Shown piece after piece: positions 43,358 to 53,903 of a stretch of DNA of 64,000 nucleotides. This DNA is from Gallionella sp. (GTDB lineage: Bacteria; Pseudomonadota; Gammaproteobacteria; Burkholderiales; Gallionellaceae). Under the pieces are notes generated by a model, which saw only the letters and a list, made by a program, of their open reading frames with translations, did not search any database and was not told the origin of the DNA. The stretch spans positions 1 through 64,000 of the forward strand of contig JABEVG010000059.1 of NCBI GenBank assembly GCA_013044075.1. The letters are read 5' to 3'. Each line of letters opens with the position of its first letter. Positions within the stretch are counted from its first letter, which is position 1. Position numbers and translations under genes: made by a program.

Positions 43358-45667
43358 CTATTTAGTCAATGAAATGAATAGTTGAGGCAACTTTTCGGGC
43401 AGTTGCGCCACGTTGTCGATAATGGTGTACTGCTTGCCAAAGATATCCGCCACATACTCATCTGCCTTCGGATCAAGGTTGATGCAATAACTAAAAATGC
43501 CCTGTTGGTCGAGTTCTTTCACCGCCATGCGCGCATCCTCGATCAGCATTCTCTCATCGTGACTATCCACGTCGGCTGGCTCACCGTCGGTCAACACCAG
43601 CAGCAATTTTTTATCGGCGGTTTGACGCTCCAAATAATGGGCAGCATGGCGCATCGCCGCACCCATACGCGTGGAATAGCCCGCTTCCATGGCAGCCAAT
43701 CTGCTTTTCACTTCATCGCCCCAATGCTCGCTATAGCCTTTGATATGCAAGTAACGGACATCGTGGCGCGTGTTGGAATGGAAACCCGCGATGGCAAACG
43801 GATCACCGAGTTTTTCTATCGCCCAGGACAATATCGACAATGCCTCCTGGCTCAATTGCAAAATGGTCTGGTCGCAGCCCGCCGCTTTCTGATTCAGCGA
43901 CTCGGACAAGTCCACCAGCAGCATCACCGCGATACTGCGCCCGTCGTTGCGGTGGCTCATGTTGATGCGCGGGTCGGGTGAGGATGATCCACTCTTGTAA
44001 TCGATCAGGGAGCGCAACGCCACATCCAGATCCAGCTCGCTGCCTTCTTCCTGGTAGCGGATACGCACCTTGTCCTGCGGCTTGAGCAGGTCCAGCAACT
44101 TCTTCAATCGTTTCGCCAGTGCCGCGTGCTTGTTCAGCAGTGCATCGATGTCAGCCGGGTTGCCATGCGGATGGATGCGTTCATACACGCTCACCCAATC
44201 GGGGCGGTAGGTACTGTTGCTGTAATCCCATTCCGGATACAGACGTGGTGGCAATCCTTCAATCGCTTCTTCCACCTGCGCGTTGTTTTGATCCGCAAAA
44301 GTTTCTTCCTCGTCGCCTTGTTCGATGAATTGCCACAAATGACGATTGTCATCGCGATAATCCACTTCGGTATTCTTGAAATGGATCTTGGCCGACTGAT
44401 CGCTTTTCAATCGGGTCTTGGCGATGAAAGAAACCCCCATATCTGCCATCTCGGCGGTACTGGCATCGCCACTGCGCATCAGTTCATGGAAGCGGTTTGC
44501 GTATTCGACGATGTAGGGATGTTGGTAAGAATGTTGCGCGTCCAGAATCGCCCGCGACAGCATCGCCAGCCGATGACGGATGCTGGACTCATGTTCCGTA
44601 TCGCATGCATCTTCTTCCGGCTCGGGGTGCAGTGCCATAAAAATCGGCCGCAAGCCTGGGTACTCGCGCATCGCCAGATATTCCACTCGCGAATCCTCCA
44701 GCAATTCGATGGCGATGCGCTGGAACGGGCTGAAGTTGTCCGCTATGACCGCCTTGCTCCAGCGGCGGTGTGCGGCAATATGTGCCAGACAGGCGCGGTA
44801 TCGATTCAAGCCGGAAACGCTAACCGCAGCCGGCCGCTGGTCGCGAGCTGATCGTACAGTAACAGCAGGAACGAAATCGTCATAGGCGTCCGGTAAGCGG
44901 ATGCCTAATTTATCAAAGTAAGGTTGAGGTTTGCGCAGCTCGTCATACGCCAGAGAGTAGGGGATCAACTGCTCGGGATCGCGCCACAAACCGCGCATGT
45001 ACATATCCAGCTTACGCTCGTTATCCACCAGCAAAGTGCCCTGCCGCTCGCGTTGCAAAACAGCGCGACTGTCCGCCGACTGTAAAGTGAAGTAATCGAT
45101 CTGCCGCTCGGGGTGATTATTGTAATAACGCACCCCATATTCCACCCAGTTCCGCAGTCCCTGGATAGTCAGCAAGCTCAGTAGGCGCGGCACCTGATTG
45201 AAAAAATCCGGCAAACCTGGGCTGGGAAAAGTCTTATGGATGCCGTGTACCGATCCGGTGGTGCGCTCCGTGAAATCCAGCACCAGATCCAAGTAATGCT
45301 GCATTTGTTCGGCGGTGCGCAACCGCTCCGCGACAGCATGCATGCTCTGCAGAAACGGCGTGATTGCTTTCCCGTTGGGTGATTTCCACAGCACTTTGAC
45401 ACACGCCATGATGGCGTGCATCGCCTCTTCACCGAGTATCTTTGCTGTGTTCGGAGCGACTTCCAGAAACACCAGTATCGGCTCTGCTCCGCGTCCCATC
45501 TTGCCGAGAAAGCGCGCGTTTGAGATGTACTCCTCCACACCTTGCGGTGACAAGACCGCCATAGCTTCCCGCATACATTCCGCAAAGACCGGTTCGACTG
45601 GCTTGAAGCCGCAATCGAGGTCTTTCCAGTAACGTTCTAGCTCGGGTGGAATGTTGAGGGTTTCCAT
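43358..45667 (-). CDS. cbbO: CbbO RubisCO-activation protein (VWA domain)
   Basis: 769 aa; VMLLVDLSESLNQKA (MIDAS), LLLVLTDGEPADVD; adjacent to cbbQ and cbbM. Confidence 0.92.
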   Translation of the reverse strand: METLNIPPELERYWKDLDCGFKPVEPVFAECMREAMAVLSPQGVEEYISNARFLGKMGRGAEPILVFLEVAPNTAKILGEEAMHAIMACVKVLWKSPNGKAITPFLQSMHAVAERLRTAEQMQHYLDLVLDFTERTTGSVHGIHKTFPSPGLPDFFNQVPRLLSLLTIQGLRNWVEYGVRYYNNHPERQIDYFTLQSADSRAVLQRERQGTLLVDNERKLDMYMRGLWRDPEQLIPYSLAYDELRKPQPYFDKLGIRLPDAYDDFVPAVTVRSARDQRPAAVSVSGLNRYRACLAHIAAHRRWSKAVIADNFSPFQRIAIELLEDSRVEYLAMREYPGLRPIFMALHPEPEEDACDTEHESSIRHRLAMLSRAILDAQHSYQHPYIVEYANRFHELMRSGDASTAEMADMGVSFIAKTRLKSDQSAKIHFKNTEVDYRDDNRHLWQFIEQGDEEETFADQNNAQVEEAIEGLPPRLYPEWDYSNSTYRPDWVSVYERIHPHGNPADIDALLNKHAALAKRLKKLLDLLKPQDKVRIRYQEEGSELDLDVALRSLIDYKSGSSSPDPRINMSHRNDGRSIAVMLLVDLSESLNQKAAGCDQTILQLSQEALSILSWAIEKLGDPFAIAGFHSNTRHDVRYLHIKGYSEHWGDEVKSRLAAMEAGYSTRMGAAMRHAAHYLERQTADKKLLLVLTDGEPADVDSHDERMLIEDARMAVKELDQQGIFSYCINLDPKADEYVADIFGKQYTIIDNVAQLPEKLPQLFISLTK

Positions 45668-45738
45668 GTTTTCTTTCTACTGGATACGCAAACTGTGTCT
45701 GCGCTATATAAGCGGCGACACGTCATCGCACGCCGAAC

Positions 45739-46545
45739 TTATTGGGCAAACGTCGCATCAATCGCGTGATCCAGCGTATCGCGGATGTCCGCATCGTCGG
45801 TGATAGGGCGCACCAATGCCATTCGGCATGCTGCACGCGGAGCAACCCCACCGTTGATGAGCGTGGCCGCGTAAACCAGCAAACGCGTTGAGATGCCTTC
45901 GTCCAAACCGTGGCCTTTAAGGTTGCGTGCTACCGCGCCTATCTTCACCAGCTTGGCAGAGATCGCCTTGTCCATGCCTGTTTCCTTGCTCAGGATATCA
46001 GCCTCGACATCCGCAGTCGGATAATCAAAATCGAAAGCTGTGAAACGCTGCTTGGTCGACTGCTTCAGATCCTTCATCAGACTTTGGTAGCCCGGATTGT
46101 ATGAAATCACCAATTGAAAATCGGGATGTGCAGCCAGGAGTTCGCCCTTCTTGTCCAGCGGCAAAGTGCGGCGATGATCGGTCAGCGGATGGATCACTAC
46201 CGTGGTGTCTTGCCGTGCCTCGACAATCTCATCCAGATAGCAAATCGCGCCGATGCGCGCGGCAACGGTCAACGGCCCATCCAGCCAGCGCGTACCGTTG
46301 GCATCCAGCAAATAGCGCCCGACCAGATCGCTGGCGGTCATGTCTTCATTGCACGCCACGGTGATTAACGGTTTGTCCAGCTTCCATGCCATGTATTCCA
46401 CGAAGCGCGACTTACCGCAACCGGTCGGACCCTTCACCATCACCGGCAGTCGGGCCCGATAGGCGGCCTCGTACAGCGCGACTTCACCACCCTGTGCCTG
46501 GTAGAACGGCTCTTGCGCTACTTTGTATTGATCTTTGTTCGTCAT
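45739..46545 (-). CDS. cbbQ: CbbQ AAA+ RubisCO activase component
   Basis: [52 protein letters not shown]. Confidence 0.94.
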   Translation of the reverse strand: MTNKDQYKVAQEPFYQAQGGEVALYEAAYRARLPVMVKGPTGCGKSRFVEYMAWKLDKPLITVACNEDMTASDLVGRYLLDANGTRWLDGPLTVAARIGAICYLDEIVEARQDTTVVIHPLTDHRRTLPLDKKGELLAAHPDFQLVISYNPGYQSLMKDLKQSTKQRFTAFDFDYPTADVEADILSKETGMDKAISAKLVKIGAVARNLKGHGLDEGISTRLLVYAATLINGGVAPRAACRMALVRPITDDADIRDTLDHAIDATFAQ

Positions 46546-46591
46546 TTGACTCTCCAAATACTCACTTGCTCCAAACGGTTTTTGTGTTTGG

Positions 46592-46619
46592 AAAAAAACG
46601 CCCCCAGCGAGTGGGGGCG
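46592..46619 (-). terminator. terminator downstream of cbbM
   Basis: Minus strand CGCCCCCACTCGCTGGGGGCGTTTTTTT; separates cbbM from cbbQ. Confidence 0.88.
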
Positions 46620-46647
46620 AGTTTTCACTGCATTACGGCATCCAGGC

Positions 46648-48027
46648 TTACTTGTGTACGCCCAATTTTTCGCGCCAACCCGGATACAACTTGTCCGCAT
46701 CTTTCGGGAACGATTCAAACGCACGAGCGAACTCTTTGTGGTCTTTAGCGAAGGCGATTGGATCTGCACCTTCTTTCCAGCAGTTATAAGCCTGACGCAA
46801 AGAGATCGCGCCAGCCGCTGGGGAATCGATATGTCCGTAAGATCCGCCACCTGCTGTATTGATCACGTTACCGTGACCCAGATTTTCAAAGAATCCTGGC
46901 AAGCGCAATGCGTTCATACCGCCGGAGATGATAGGTGTGGTTGGCTTCATGCCCAGCCATTCCTGATGGTAGTAAGGACCATCGGCAGAATCACGTTCGA
47001 TCATGTAAGCGATGTTACGGTCATCCGCACCGCCCTCCATCTTGCCGAAGCCCATCGTACCCACGTGGATACCGGAAGCACCTTGCAGACGGGAGATCTT
47101 GGCCAGCACGAACGCGGTGTAACCACGAACGGAGGATGGCGACGTAATCATTCCGTGTCCCGCACGGTGATAGTGCAAGTATTGTTGTGGGTATTGACGG
47201 CGGGCTGTCGTAATCATGCCCGGACCACCCACGAAACCATCAACCAGGAATGCCAATTTATTCGCATCCGTACCAAACACTTCCAAAGCGTAGTCGGCAC
47301 GCGCCAACATTTCGTAATGGTCATCTGCTGTAATGTTCATTGAGAACAGTTTTGCATCGCCGGTTTCATCCATTGCACGTTTCATCGAATCGTAGACCAA
47401 TGGCAACACTTTTTTGAGCGGGCAGAATACTTGGTTGCCTTGTGGCTCATCGTTCTTGATGAAGTCACCGCCCAACCAGAATTGATACGCGGCCTTGGCG
47501 AAAGGTTCGGGGCGCAGACCCAGCTTGGGTTTGATGATGGTACCGGAGATGTAGCCACCGTCCTTGATTGGGCGACCCAGAATGCGCCACAAATCGGAAA
47601 TATCAGTAGCCGGGCCATCGAACTGCATCAGCATTTGTGGTGGAACGTAGAAGTCCTGCATCTGCGCGCATTTCACGTCGCCCATGCCTTGATTGTTACC
47701 GATCGCGCAAGTCAGGAAAGACACGATCATCGCGCGACCGTCGGTGATGTTGCGGTCGAACAACACGCTAGGATAAGCGATTTTCATCACGCCTTTTACT
47801 TCATCGATGAAGTAAACCAGCGCGTCCACACCCTTGGTGAATTCGTCGGTGGTGGAAACTTCAACGTTGGTACCGGTCGAAGATTCGGCGGCAAAGTGAG
47901 CGGCGGTTTCCAAATAACCGTGACCGTCTGCCGGAGTCATATGGTAAGCCACCAGAATGTGCTTACCGTTCTTGATCAGCTCGGCTTCATCCAAGCTCAG
48001 ATCCGCATAACGATTTGATTGATCCAT
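46648..48027 (-). CDS. cbbM: ribulose-bisphosphate carboxylase, form II
   Basis: [93 protein letters not shown]. Confidence 0.98.
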   Translation of the reverse strand: MDQSNRYADLSLDEAELIKNGKHILVAYHMTPADGHGYLETAAHFAAESSTGTNVEVSTTDEFTKGVDALVYFIDEVKGVMKIAYPSVLFDRNITDGRAMIVSFLTCAIGNNQGMGDVKCAQMQDFYVPPQMLMQFDGPATDISDLWRILGRPIKDGGYISGTIIKPKLGLRPEPFAKAAYQFWLGGDFIKNDEPQGNQVFCPLKKVLPLVYDSMKRAMDETGDAKLFSMNITADDHYEMLARADYALEVFGTDANKLAFLVDGFVGGPGMITTARRQYPQQYLHYHRAGHGMITSPSSVRGYTAFVLAKISRLQGASGIHVGTMGFGKMEGGADDRNIAYMIERDSADGPYYHQEWLGMKPTTPIISGGMNALRLPGFFENLGHGNVINTAGGGSYGHIDSPAAGAISLRQAYNCWKEGADPIAFAKDHKEFARAFESFPKDADKLYPGWREKLGVHK

Positions 48028-48145
48028 TACGTATTCTCCCAAAGTTAAAGTTTGATTTTCTTCTATCCAGTACAACAGCGACTTGCTACGGTTGCCACTA
48101 TAGGGGGCTCGTCCTATAAGCGATAGTCAATTATTTTTATCAAGA

Positions 48146-48164
48146 TCATAAGTTTTGCTTATGA
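48146..48164. promoter_or_regulatory. CbbR (LysR-type) operator candidate in the cbbM-cbbR intergenic region
   Basis: TCATAAGTTTTGCTTATGA: perfect 7-bp dyad containing T-N11-A; a second small dyad CTATAAGCGATAG is at 48114-48126. Confidence 0.65.
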
Positions 48165-48211
48165 CTTGTTATAATCGCAACTTGCCCTCTTGCTGATATT
48201 GCCCATCGTCC

Positions 48212-49114
48212 ATGCTGCACTTCACCTTGCGCCAACTCCAAGTGTTCGAGAAAGTGGCGAACCATCTGAACTACTCCCGTGCAGCTGAGGAACTATACCT
48301 ATCCCAGCCTGCCGTGTCGATGCAAATCAAGCAATTGGAAGAACATGTCGGGCTGCCGCTTTTTGAACAAATGGGCAAGAAGATATTCCTCACGGCGGCA
48401 GGAAAAGAGTTGTTCCATTACGCACGCAACATCGCGCAACAGATAGGCGAAATCGAAGCAATGTTCGACCAGATGAAAGGGCTGGGGCATGGCAAGCTCA
48501 CCCTTTCCGTGGTCAACACTGCCAACTATTTCACTCCTCAGCTGCTGGCCGATTTTTGCCGGCTACATCCCAACATCAACGTTATTCTGCAAGTCGCCAA
48601 CCGCGATGCCGTACTCAAACATCTCGCCGACAACAGCACCGATCTGGCCATCATGGGACAGCCGCCAGCAGGGCTGGACATCAGCTCCAAAAAATTTATG
48701 GATAACCCGCTGGTGGTGATTGCCGCGCCCACACATCCCCTGGCAAAACTTAAACGCGTCAAATTTGCCCAACTTGCCGAGCAATCTTTTTTGTCCCGCG
48801 AGCAGGGATCTGGAACGCGCAGTGCGATGGAGCGCGTGTTCGCCCAACATCACATCCATCCCCGCATCAACATGGAAATGGAAACCAACGAAGCCATCAA
48901 ACAAGCTGTGCAAGCGGGATTGGGGCTGGGCATCTTGTCCCTGCATTCCATCGAATTGGAGCTGGAAACCAAACGCCTGGTGATGCTCAACGTCGAACAC
49001 TTTCCGCTATTGCGCCACTGGTTCGTCGCCCATCGCAACACCAAACGGCTATCCAGCGCTGCCTTGGCCTTCAAGGAATTTCTGCTGGCGGAGCAACAGC
49101 ACAAACCCCAATAA
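48212..49114 (+). CDS. cbbR: LysR-type regulator CbbR
   Basis: LRQLQVFEKVANHLNYSRAAEELYLSQPAVSMQIKQLEEHVGLPLFEQ; divergent from cbbM. Confidence 0.93.
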   Translation: MLHFTLRQLQVFEKVANHLNYSRAAEELYLSQPAVSMQIKQLEEHVGLPLFEQMGKKIFLTAAGKELFHYARNIAQQIGEIEAMFDQMKGLGHGKLTLSVVNTANYFTPQLLADFCRLHPNINVILQVANRDAVLKHLADNSTDLAIMGQPPAGLDISSKKFMDNPLVVIAAPTHPLAKLKRVKFAQLAEQSFLSREQGSGTRSAMERVFAQHHIHPRINMEMETNEAIKQAVQAGLGLGILSLHSIELELETKRLVMLNVEHFPLLRHWFVAHRNTKRLSSAALAFKEFLLAEQQHKPQ

Positions 49115-49137
49115 AAATCCCCCGGCGCACCGGGGGA
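49112..49137 (-). terminator. terminator downstream of the pilin cluster, shared with the cbbR end
   Basis: Minus strand TCCCCCGGTGCGCCGGGGGATTTTTAT. Confidence 0.75.
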
Positions 49138-49163
49138 AATGGGTTGTTACTGCCGAGCTTCTC

Positions 49164-49592
49164 TTACCAGGTGGGAGACGCGCCTGTCCACAAACGCTGA
49201 CCTACAGAATTGATCGACAGTATGCCATCGTTGGCTTGTGTGGTTCCGGGTATCGGCGTGGCCGTGAGTGTAAAACTGCTCGCCACACAAGTCGCGGCAG
49301 GGCACGCGTAGTTATATTTCCCGTCTTTGGATTGCGCCGGCCAACCCAGCCCACCCGTGGCCTGCCCGGTATAGGCATCGGTGACGACATTGGCCGTGGT
49401 ACTGTAACTGGAAGAGTTCAGATAGATCTTTTCCTGAAGAGCAGCCATTTGCAACAGATCAGTCTGCGCTGCCTGACGGCTGGCTTTCACCACATACCGG
49501 TTATAGCTTGGCAGTGCTACCACCGCCAAAATACCGGCGATGGCCACGACAATGACCAATTCGATCAAGGTAAAACCGCGAATCTTCTTCAT
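49164..49592 (-). CDS. pilE: type IV pilin-like protein (PilE family)
   Basis: MKKIRGFTLIELVIVVAIAGILAVVALPSYNRYVVKASRQAAQTDLLQMAALQEKIYLN. Confidence 0.88.
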   Translation of the reverse strand: MKKIRGFTLIELVIVVAIAGILAVVALPSYNRYVVKASRQAAQTDLLQMAALQEKIYLNSSSYSTTANVVTDAYTGQATGGLGWPAQSKDGKYNYACPAATCVASSFTLTATPIPGTTQANDGILSINSVGQRLWTGASPTW

Positions 49593-49643
49593 ATCATGCA
49601 TCCCTTCAAATTGACCAGAGTGTACATCTCCGGTCAGCCATTT

Positions 49644-52600
49644 CTATTGACGAATCAGTTCATGCCAGGAGATTCGTCCCGTGCCAGCAGTCTTGCCGAC
49701 TTGGTTACATGCCGGTTGTCCCGTCGTACCGCATGGGTTGCATGCCGCACCAACGCAGGGTGTCGTTGTTTGACACGCCGCGCCTACACAGGAAGTGCAG
49801 GATGTACCCACACAGGAGGTGTTAGGCGTGATCGTAGCCATCCCCCCAATCGAATTAACCGGTAAAACCACAAGCGTGGTGGATGGAACGATAGGCGGCG
49901 TACTGCTCGTTCCGGGCGAAGATGAGACAAAGCTTGCCGTGCGCGGATCATCATGCAGCGCATTGTAATTAGGGCAGAACGGCAAGGTGGTTTCTGTATC
50001 CAGAGGCGGCGTGATCGTAAAGCCAGCTGGCGGCCAACCTGGTGGATTTGTCCAACCTGCTGGTGGAGTCGGTGGTGTTGAAGTGGTAGTAGCGTTCCAG
50101 GCTGGATTACTACTGCCATTTGGATTGCTATTACATAAAAGAGGACTGCCATCCGGCTTCGTACCAAATACCGTACCCGTGGTATCTGGAAAATTGTTGG
50201 TTTCTTGAGCAGGCCACCAAGGATCACCCGAATTATTTGCGACACGCCAAGTGCTGGAGGTATCGCCATAACAAACTGCCATCGGGTGATGCCAGTAGAT
50301 AGTGATCTCGTACAAGACGTAATTCTTGAATTGTGCATCTATGACACGGAATCCTAAATCCGGCCTACCGGGCACATTGAGTTGCACAGCACTATCTGGT
50401 GTGGCGTCCTTGACGACTTGCACTGTGAGCGTACCGTCATTGCGCTCACCCAATACTCCGCTGTATTGCCGCCCGTTACCAGTACCGTTGGCCTGTTCCG
50501 CCCCGCTAGAAAGGCTATTGCCGGGGCAGGCATAAAACGTGGGCATCACACCGGTTTGTTTTACGCCATCGCCCCACCAATCGCGCGTTTCGAACGCATT
50601 GCTGGGCATCGACACCTCGAACCCGCCGACTCCGCCGACCGCATCCGCTTGGCGCACGCCGGTCGTGACGGAAGTCGTGGTACAACCCGGATTAATCGCC
50701 ACGCCATTGAGCATCCCGCCGCAACCGATGGAGCCCGTCGTACTGACAGCGGTCACTGTAATCTTGCCAAAGATTGGGGTTGGTGCGGTAGAGGGAGCGG
50801 TGGTGTAGCCGGTCACCGTCGAGTTGATACCCGTGTAGGTCGGCAAACTAGACATTTTCAGTGCCCCGACACCCGTTGCGGTACCGGTCATACTGACCGA
50901 CGTATTGTAACTACCCGATGCATTGGCCGTACCGGTTTGATAGTCCTTGGTACTCCAGATCGTTTTACCCAGCGTCAAGAACATCGCGCGATTCCACGAC
51001 TGGTTCATCAACAACACTTTGTAAGGCGTGGTAGCCGTGATCGCGGTACCTGAAACCAAATCCTTCGCGTTACTTAATCGCTTGTTCGTTTGATTCGGGT
51101 TCAGGAAATTCACGCCGTTTACGTCGTAAATCTTGTCGTATTCATGGGTGTGAGTCGAAGGAAGGCTGTTGCCATAAAGACCTTTGTACCATGCATCCAC
51201 ATCGAAGTGGCCTCCACCTATCCCTGTCGAATTGGTATTGGCTGTTGCAGGAGTCGCTGCCGGTGGGACATCCCAGTTTGAGTTGTAGAACGTTGCACTA
51301 AAATTGCCAACACCACCCAGTGCGGGTTGGGATTGCACGCCATAAGTGGTAAAAAAACCGACCGGGATACCAAAACTGGTCATGATCGGATTGCCCACCA
51401 CGCTAGGTGGAGGTATCACGTCACTCGCCACGTATTGCACTCGGTCGGCATCATTCAAAAATCCATCGGAATTCATATCAAAAAAGGGCTTGCCTGCATT
51501 GCCGCCGCTTAGATAATCCAGCTCCATCAGCCAGTTCACGCCGTTACCTGTAACAGGTGCCGCACCTGGTGGAGTAGGCGGGGTGTAGCTGTAAGGAACG
51601 GTAGGGTTCGTGGAATTAAAGAAAAACCGTCCGAATTGATCGAAGGCCGTATCTCCGGTCACGCGCTCTCCACCCACGGGCAATGCAGCCATCCATCCCT
51701 TATTGCCGCCCGAACTCCAATTCGGCACCACAGCCGCACTGGCAGGAGTCGCGCCGACCACCCGCACCGTCGCAGGGGTCGCCCCCGGTGCAGGGGTATA
51801 TTGGCGCACGGTAATAGTTTGGTTGATTAAACTGGTATTCGCTGCGGGTGCACCATCCCATATCCCGTAGGCATAATAGACACTTGTATCAATTGCATCC
51901 GCTGCGGTCAATATTCTGCCGGTGGCAAAATTGACCATGTAGCCGCCATAAGGATGCACAGCCACCCCCGGCATCATGGTGATGGCTTGTCCAGCCGGCG
52001 TGGCCGGATTGCTTTTTGTCGAATAAAGCAGCTTGACGGACCATAGACTGGGCGTGCTGCTGGTCAAATCGAACTTCCACATATTGCCATCTATGTCGCC
52101 CGCATAAACCGTGTCTACCGCGCCATCGCCGTTACTATCCACGGCGGCGGGAGTGGACAACCCATTCGGACCGCCTACCCCGGCTACACCCGTATCAATT
52201 TCAGCGAGTTTGTTGCCGGTCAACACGTCAATGACCAGTAAAGTGGCATGTCCATTTCCGGTGTTGTTGTAACCATTACCCACAATCACCACATTCACCG
52301 TGCTCCCACTAATTTTTATCGGGGCCAGGGTTGGATTGCTGTAGGTATAGCCCAAATTGGCGTAGCTGGTCGATGCGGCTCGACCACCCGTGCTGGTCGT
52401 AATACTGGTTGGTGTGATCTCCCAGAGAAATTTGCTAACGACATCCGCATCCGAGGCGGCGGTCAAATATGTCACATTCAGCGCGTATATTCCTTTACCT
52501 CCCGCGCCCAACACGCCTACCAATATATTCTTCGGTGAGGCAGCTGTTCCGGCATTGATGATATTGACACTGCCATCGACAAAGTCCTGGTGTACGTAAG

Positions 52601-53300
52601 GACTAGCCCACAGTTTGCCGAGATTAGGTACCAGCATGGAAGGAATGTATGCCCAGCGCTCCCTTCCGCCCGTGGCCTGGGTCGCGTCTATCGCATGCAA
52701 CATTCCGTCGTTGCCGCCGTAAAAAATGGTCGGGTTAGTACCGCCACTATCCCTTGTGTAAAAAGGACGAGAATGGATAGTGTCGCCCAAAACGGAAATA
52801 CGCGGACGTAACGACAAACCCGCCGGGGCTTCGTTGCTTCGATCGCCCCGTATGTAATTCACATGACTGGCATCGATTAAATTTACGGAATCGGCGGCCA
52901 GCGTGAACGCAACTGGGATGCCTGTGGTATTTAGCGTTGCGATATTTCGACTGCCACTGACAAACCCTTGCTGATCAACCTGTGATTGAGCACCAACTTT
53001 TAGGGTCGTGCCCGTTCCGCTAGTCCAACAAGGTGAGGCGGTGTTCACAATACCCATCGCGCTAACGGGGTAGCATGACAAATTACCAGACCAGCTGGTT
53101 CTTTCATATTCGCCTCGGAACACGCTTTCGAGGCCGGACTGCAAGTTGTAATTCGTCAATTCCGGCTGAGCTACATATCCGACAATGGGAGGGCTGGCTG
53201 GCACAAACACGGGGGCGGCATAAACCATCCCAGATAACTGGGTAAACATACCAATCAATCCGGCTAACAATACGTTAGTGTGAATAGCATTTTTACGCAT
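49644..53300 (-). CDS. pilY1: PilY1-like type IV pilus tip/biogenesis protein
   Basis: 1218 aa; RPFYTRDSGGTNPTIFYGGNDGMLHAIDA, GDIDGNMWKFDL; located in minor pilin cluster. Confidence 0.9.
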   Translation of the reverse strand: MRKNAIHTNVLLAGLIGMFTQLSGMVYAAPVFVPASPPIVGYVAQPELTNYNLQSGLESVFRGEYERTSWSGNLSCYPVSAMGIVNTASPCWTSGTGTTLKVGAQSQVDQQGFVSGSRNIATLNTTGIPVAFTLAADSVNLIDASHVNYIRGDRSNEAPAGLSLRPRISVLGDTIHSRPFYTRDSGGTNPTIFYGGNDGMLHAIDATQATGGRERWAYIPSMLVPNLGKLWASPYVHQDFVDGSVNIINAGTAASPKNILVGVLGAGGKGIYALNVTYLTAASDADVVSKFLWEITPTSITTSTGGRAASTSYANLGYTYSNPTLAPIKISGSTVNVVIVGNGYNNTGNGHATLLVIDVLTGNKLAEIDTGVAGVGGPNGLSTPAAVDSNGDGAVDTVYAGDIDGNMWKFDLTSSTPSLWSVKLLYSTKSNPATPAGQAITMMPGVAVHPYGGYMVNFATGRILTAADAIDTSVYYAYGIWDGAPAANTSLINQTITVRQYTPAPGATPATVRVVGATPASAAVVPNWSSGGNKGWMAALPVGGERVTGDTAFDQFGRFFFNSTNPTVPYSYTPPTPPGAAPVTGNGVNWLMELDYLSGGNAGKPFFDMNSDGFLNDADRVQYVASDVIPPPSVVGNPIMTSFGIPVGFFTTYGVQSQPALGGVGNFSATFYNSNWDVPPAATPATANTNSTGIGGGHFDVDAWYKGLYGNSLPSTHTHEYDKIYDVNGVNFLNPNQTNKRLSNAKDLVSGTAITATTPYKVLLMNQSWNRAMFLTLGKTIWSTKDYQTGTANASGSYNTSVSMTGTATGVGALKMSSLPTYTGINSTVTGYTTAPSTAPTPIFGKITVTAVSTTGSIGCGGMLNGVAINPGCTTTSVTTGVRQADAVGGVGGFEVSMPSNAFETRDWWGDGVKQTGVMPTFYACPGNSLSSGAEQANGTGNGRQYSGVLGERNDGTLTVQVVKDATPDSAVQLNVPGRPDLGFRVIDAQFKNYVLYEITIYWHHPMAVCYGDTSSTWRVANNSGDPWWPAQETNNFPDTTGTVFGTKPDGSPLLCNSNPNGSSNPAWNATTTSTPPTPPAGWTNPPGWPPAGFTITPPLDTETTLPFCPNYNALHDDPRTASFVSSSPGTSSTPPIVPSTTLVVLPVNSIGGMATITPNTSCVGTSCTSCVGAACQTTTPCVGAACNPCGTTGQPACNQVGKTAGTGRISWHELIRQ

Positions 53301-53318
53301 GGCAGACTCCTTGGTCGA

Positions 53319-53903
53319 TTAACAACTCAGCACTTGATAAACGGTTTGTATATATCGCACCGCACCCCGCGCATTCGTTCCGCGGGCGGTAATCTGATAC
53401 AGGTTCACTTGATTACACCCCGGAGCTCCGCCCCCTCCACCCTGTGCTGCATTGGCTCCCAGGGGAGATTTGTTATTCGCCAGTTTTTCGATCATGTATC
53501 CATTCGGGCTGATTATGGTACTGGTGGAATTGGCTCGCCATTGAGCATCGGTCATGTTCAACGGGTCGTTATTCAAGATGCCCAATGTTGCAATATGTCC
53601 GATCGGATGAAGTTGCGGGGTCGCTGACGACCAAGTGTCAAAACCGGGATTGTTTATGTACAGTGCGAATGGGGAGGAGTCCGGTAAGGACAGCCAATTT
53701 TCAGCGACCACGATTTGATTTTCGGCATTGTTTTTGGCTATGTTCTCAAACTGTAAATTGCCCGCCAACTTAAACTGTGTATTCGCTGTTGTCATTGCCA
53801 TCACGCCTATGATCATCAACACGATCAGAATGAACAGGGCCACAACCAATGTCGCACCGCGTTGTTTGCATGTAATGATTTTTAGCTGGTTCATGATTTT
53901 CAA
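53319..53903 (-). CDS. pilX: minor pilin assembly protein PilX
   Basis: QRGATLVVALFILIVLMIIGVMAMTTANTQFKLAGNLQFENIAKNNAE. Confidence 0.85.
   Translation of the reverse strand: MKIMNQLKIITCKQRGATLVVALFILIVLMIIGVMAMTTANTQFKLAGNLQFENIAKNNAENQIVVAENWLSLPDSSPFALYINNPGFDTWSSATPQLHPIGHIATLGILNNDPLNMTDAQWRANSTSTIISPNGYMIEKLANNKSPLGANAAQGGGGGAPGCNQVNLYQITARGTNARGAVRYIQTVYQVLSC

Noticed and set aside
43358-48027. cbbMQO as a novel system
   Set aside because: RubisCO form II with CbbQ/CbbO activase genes and divergent CbbR is an established arrangement in autotrophic proteobacteria.
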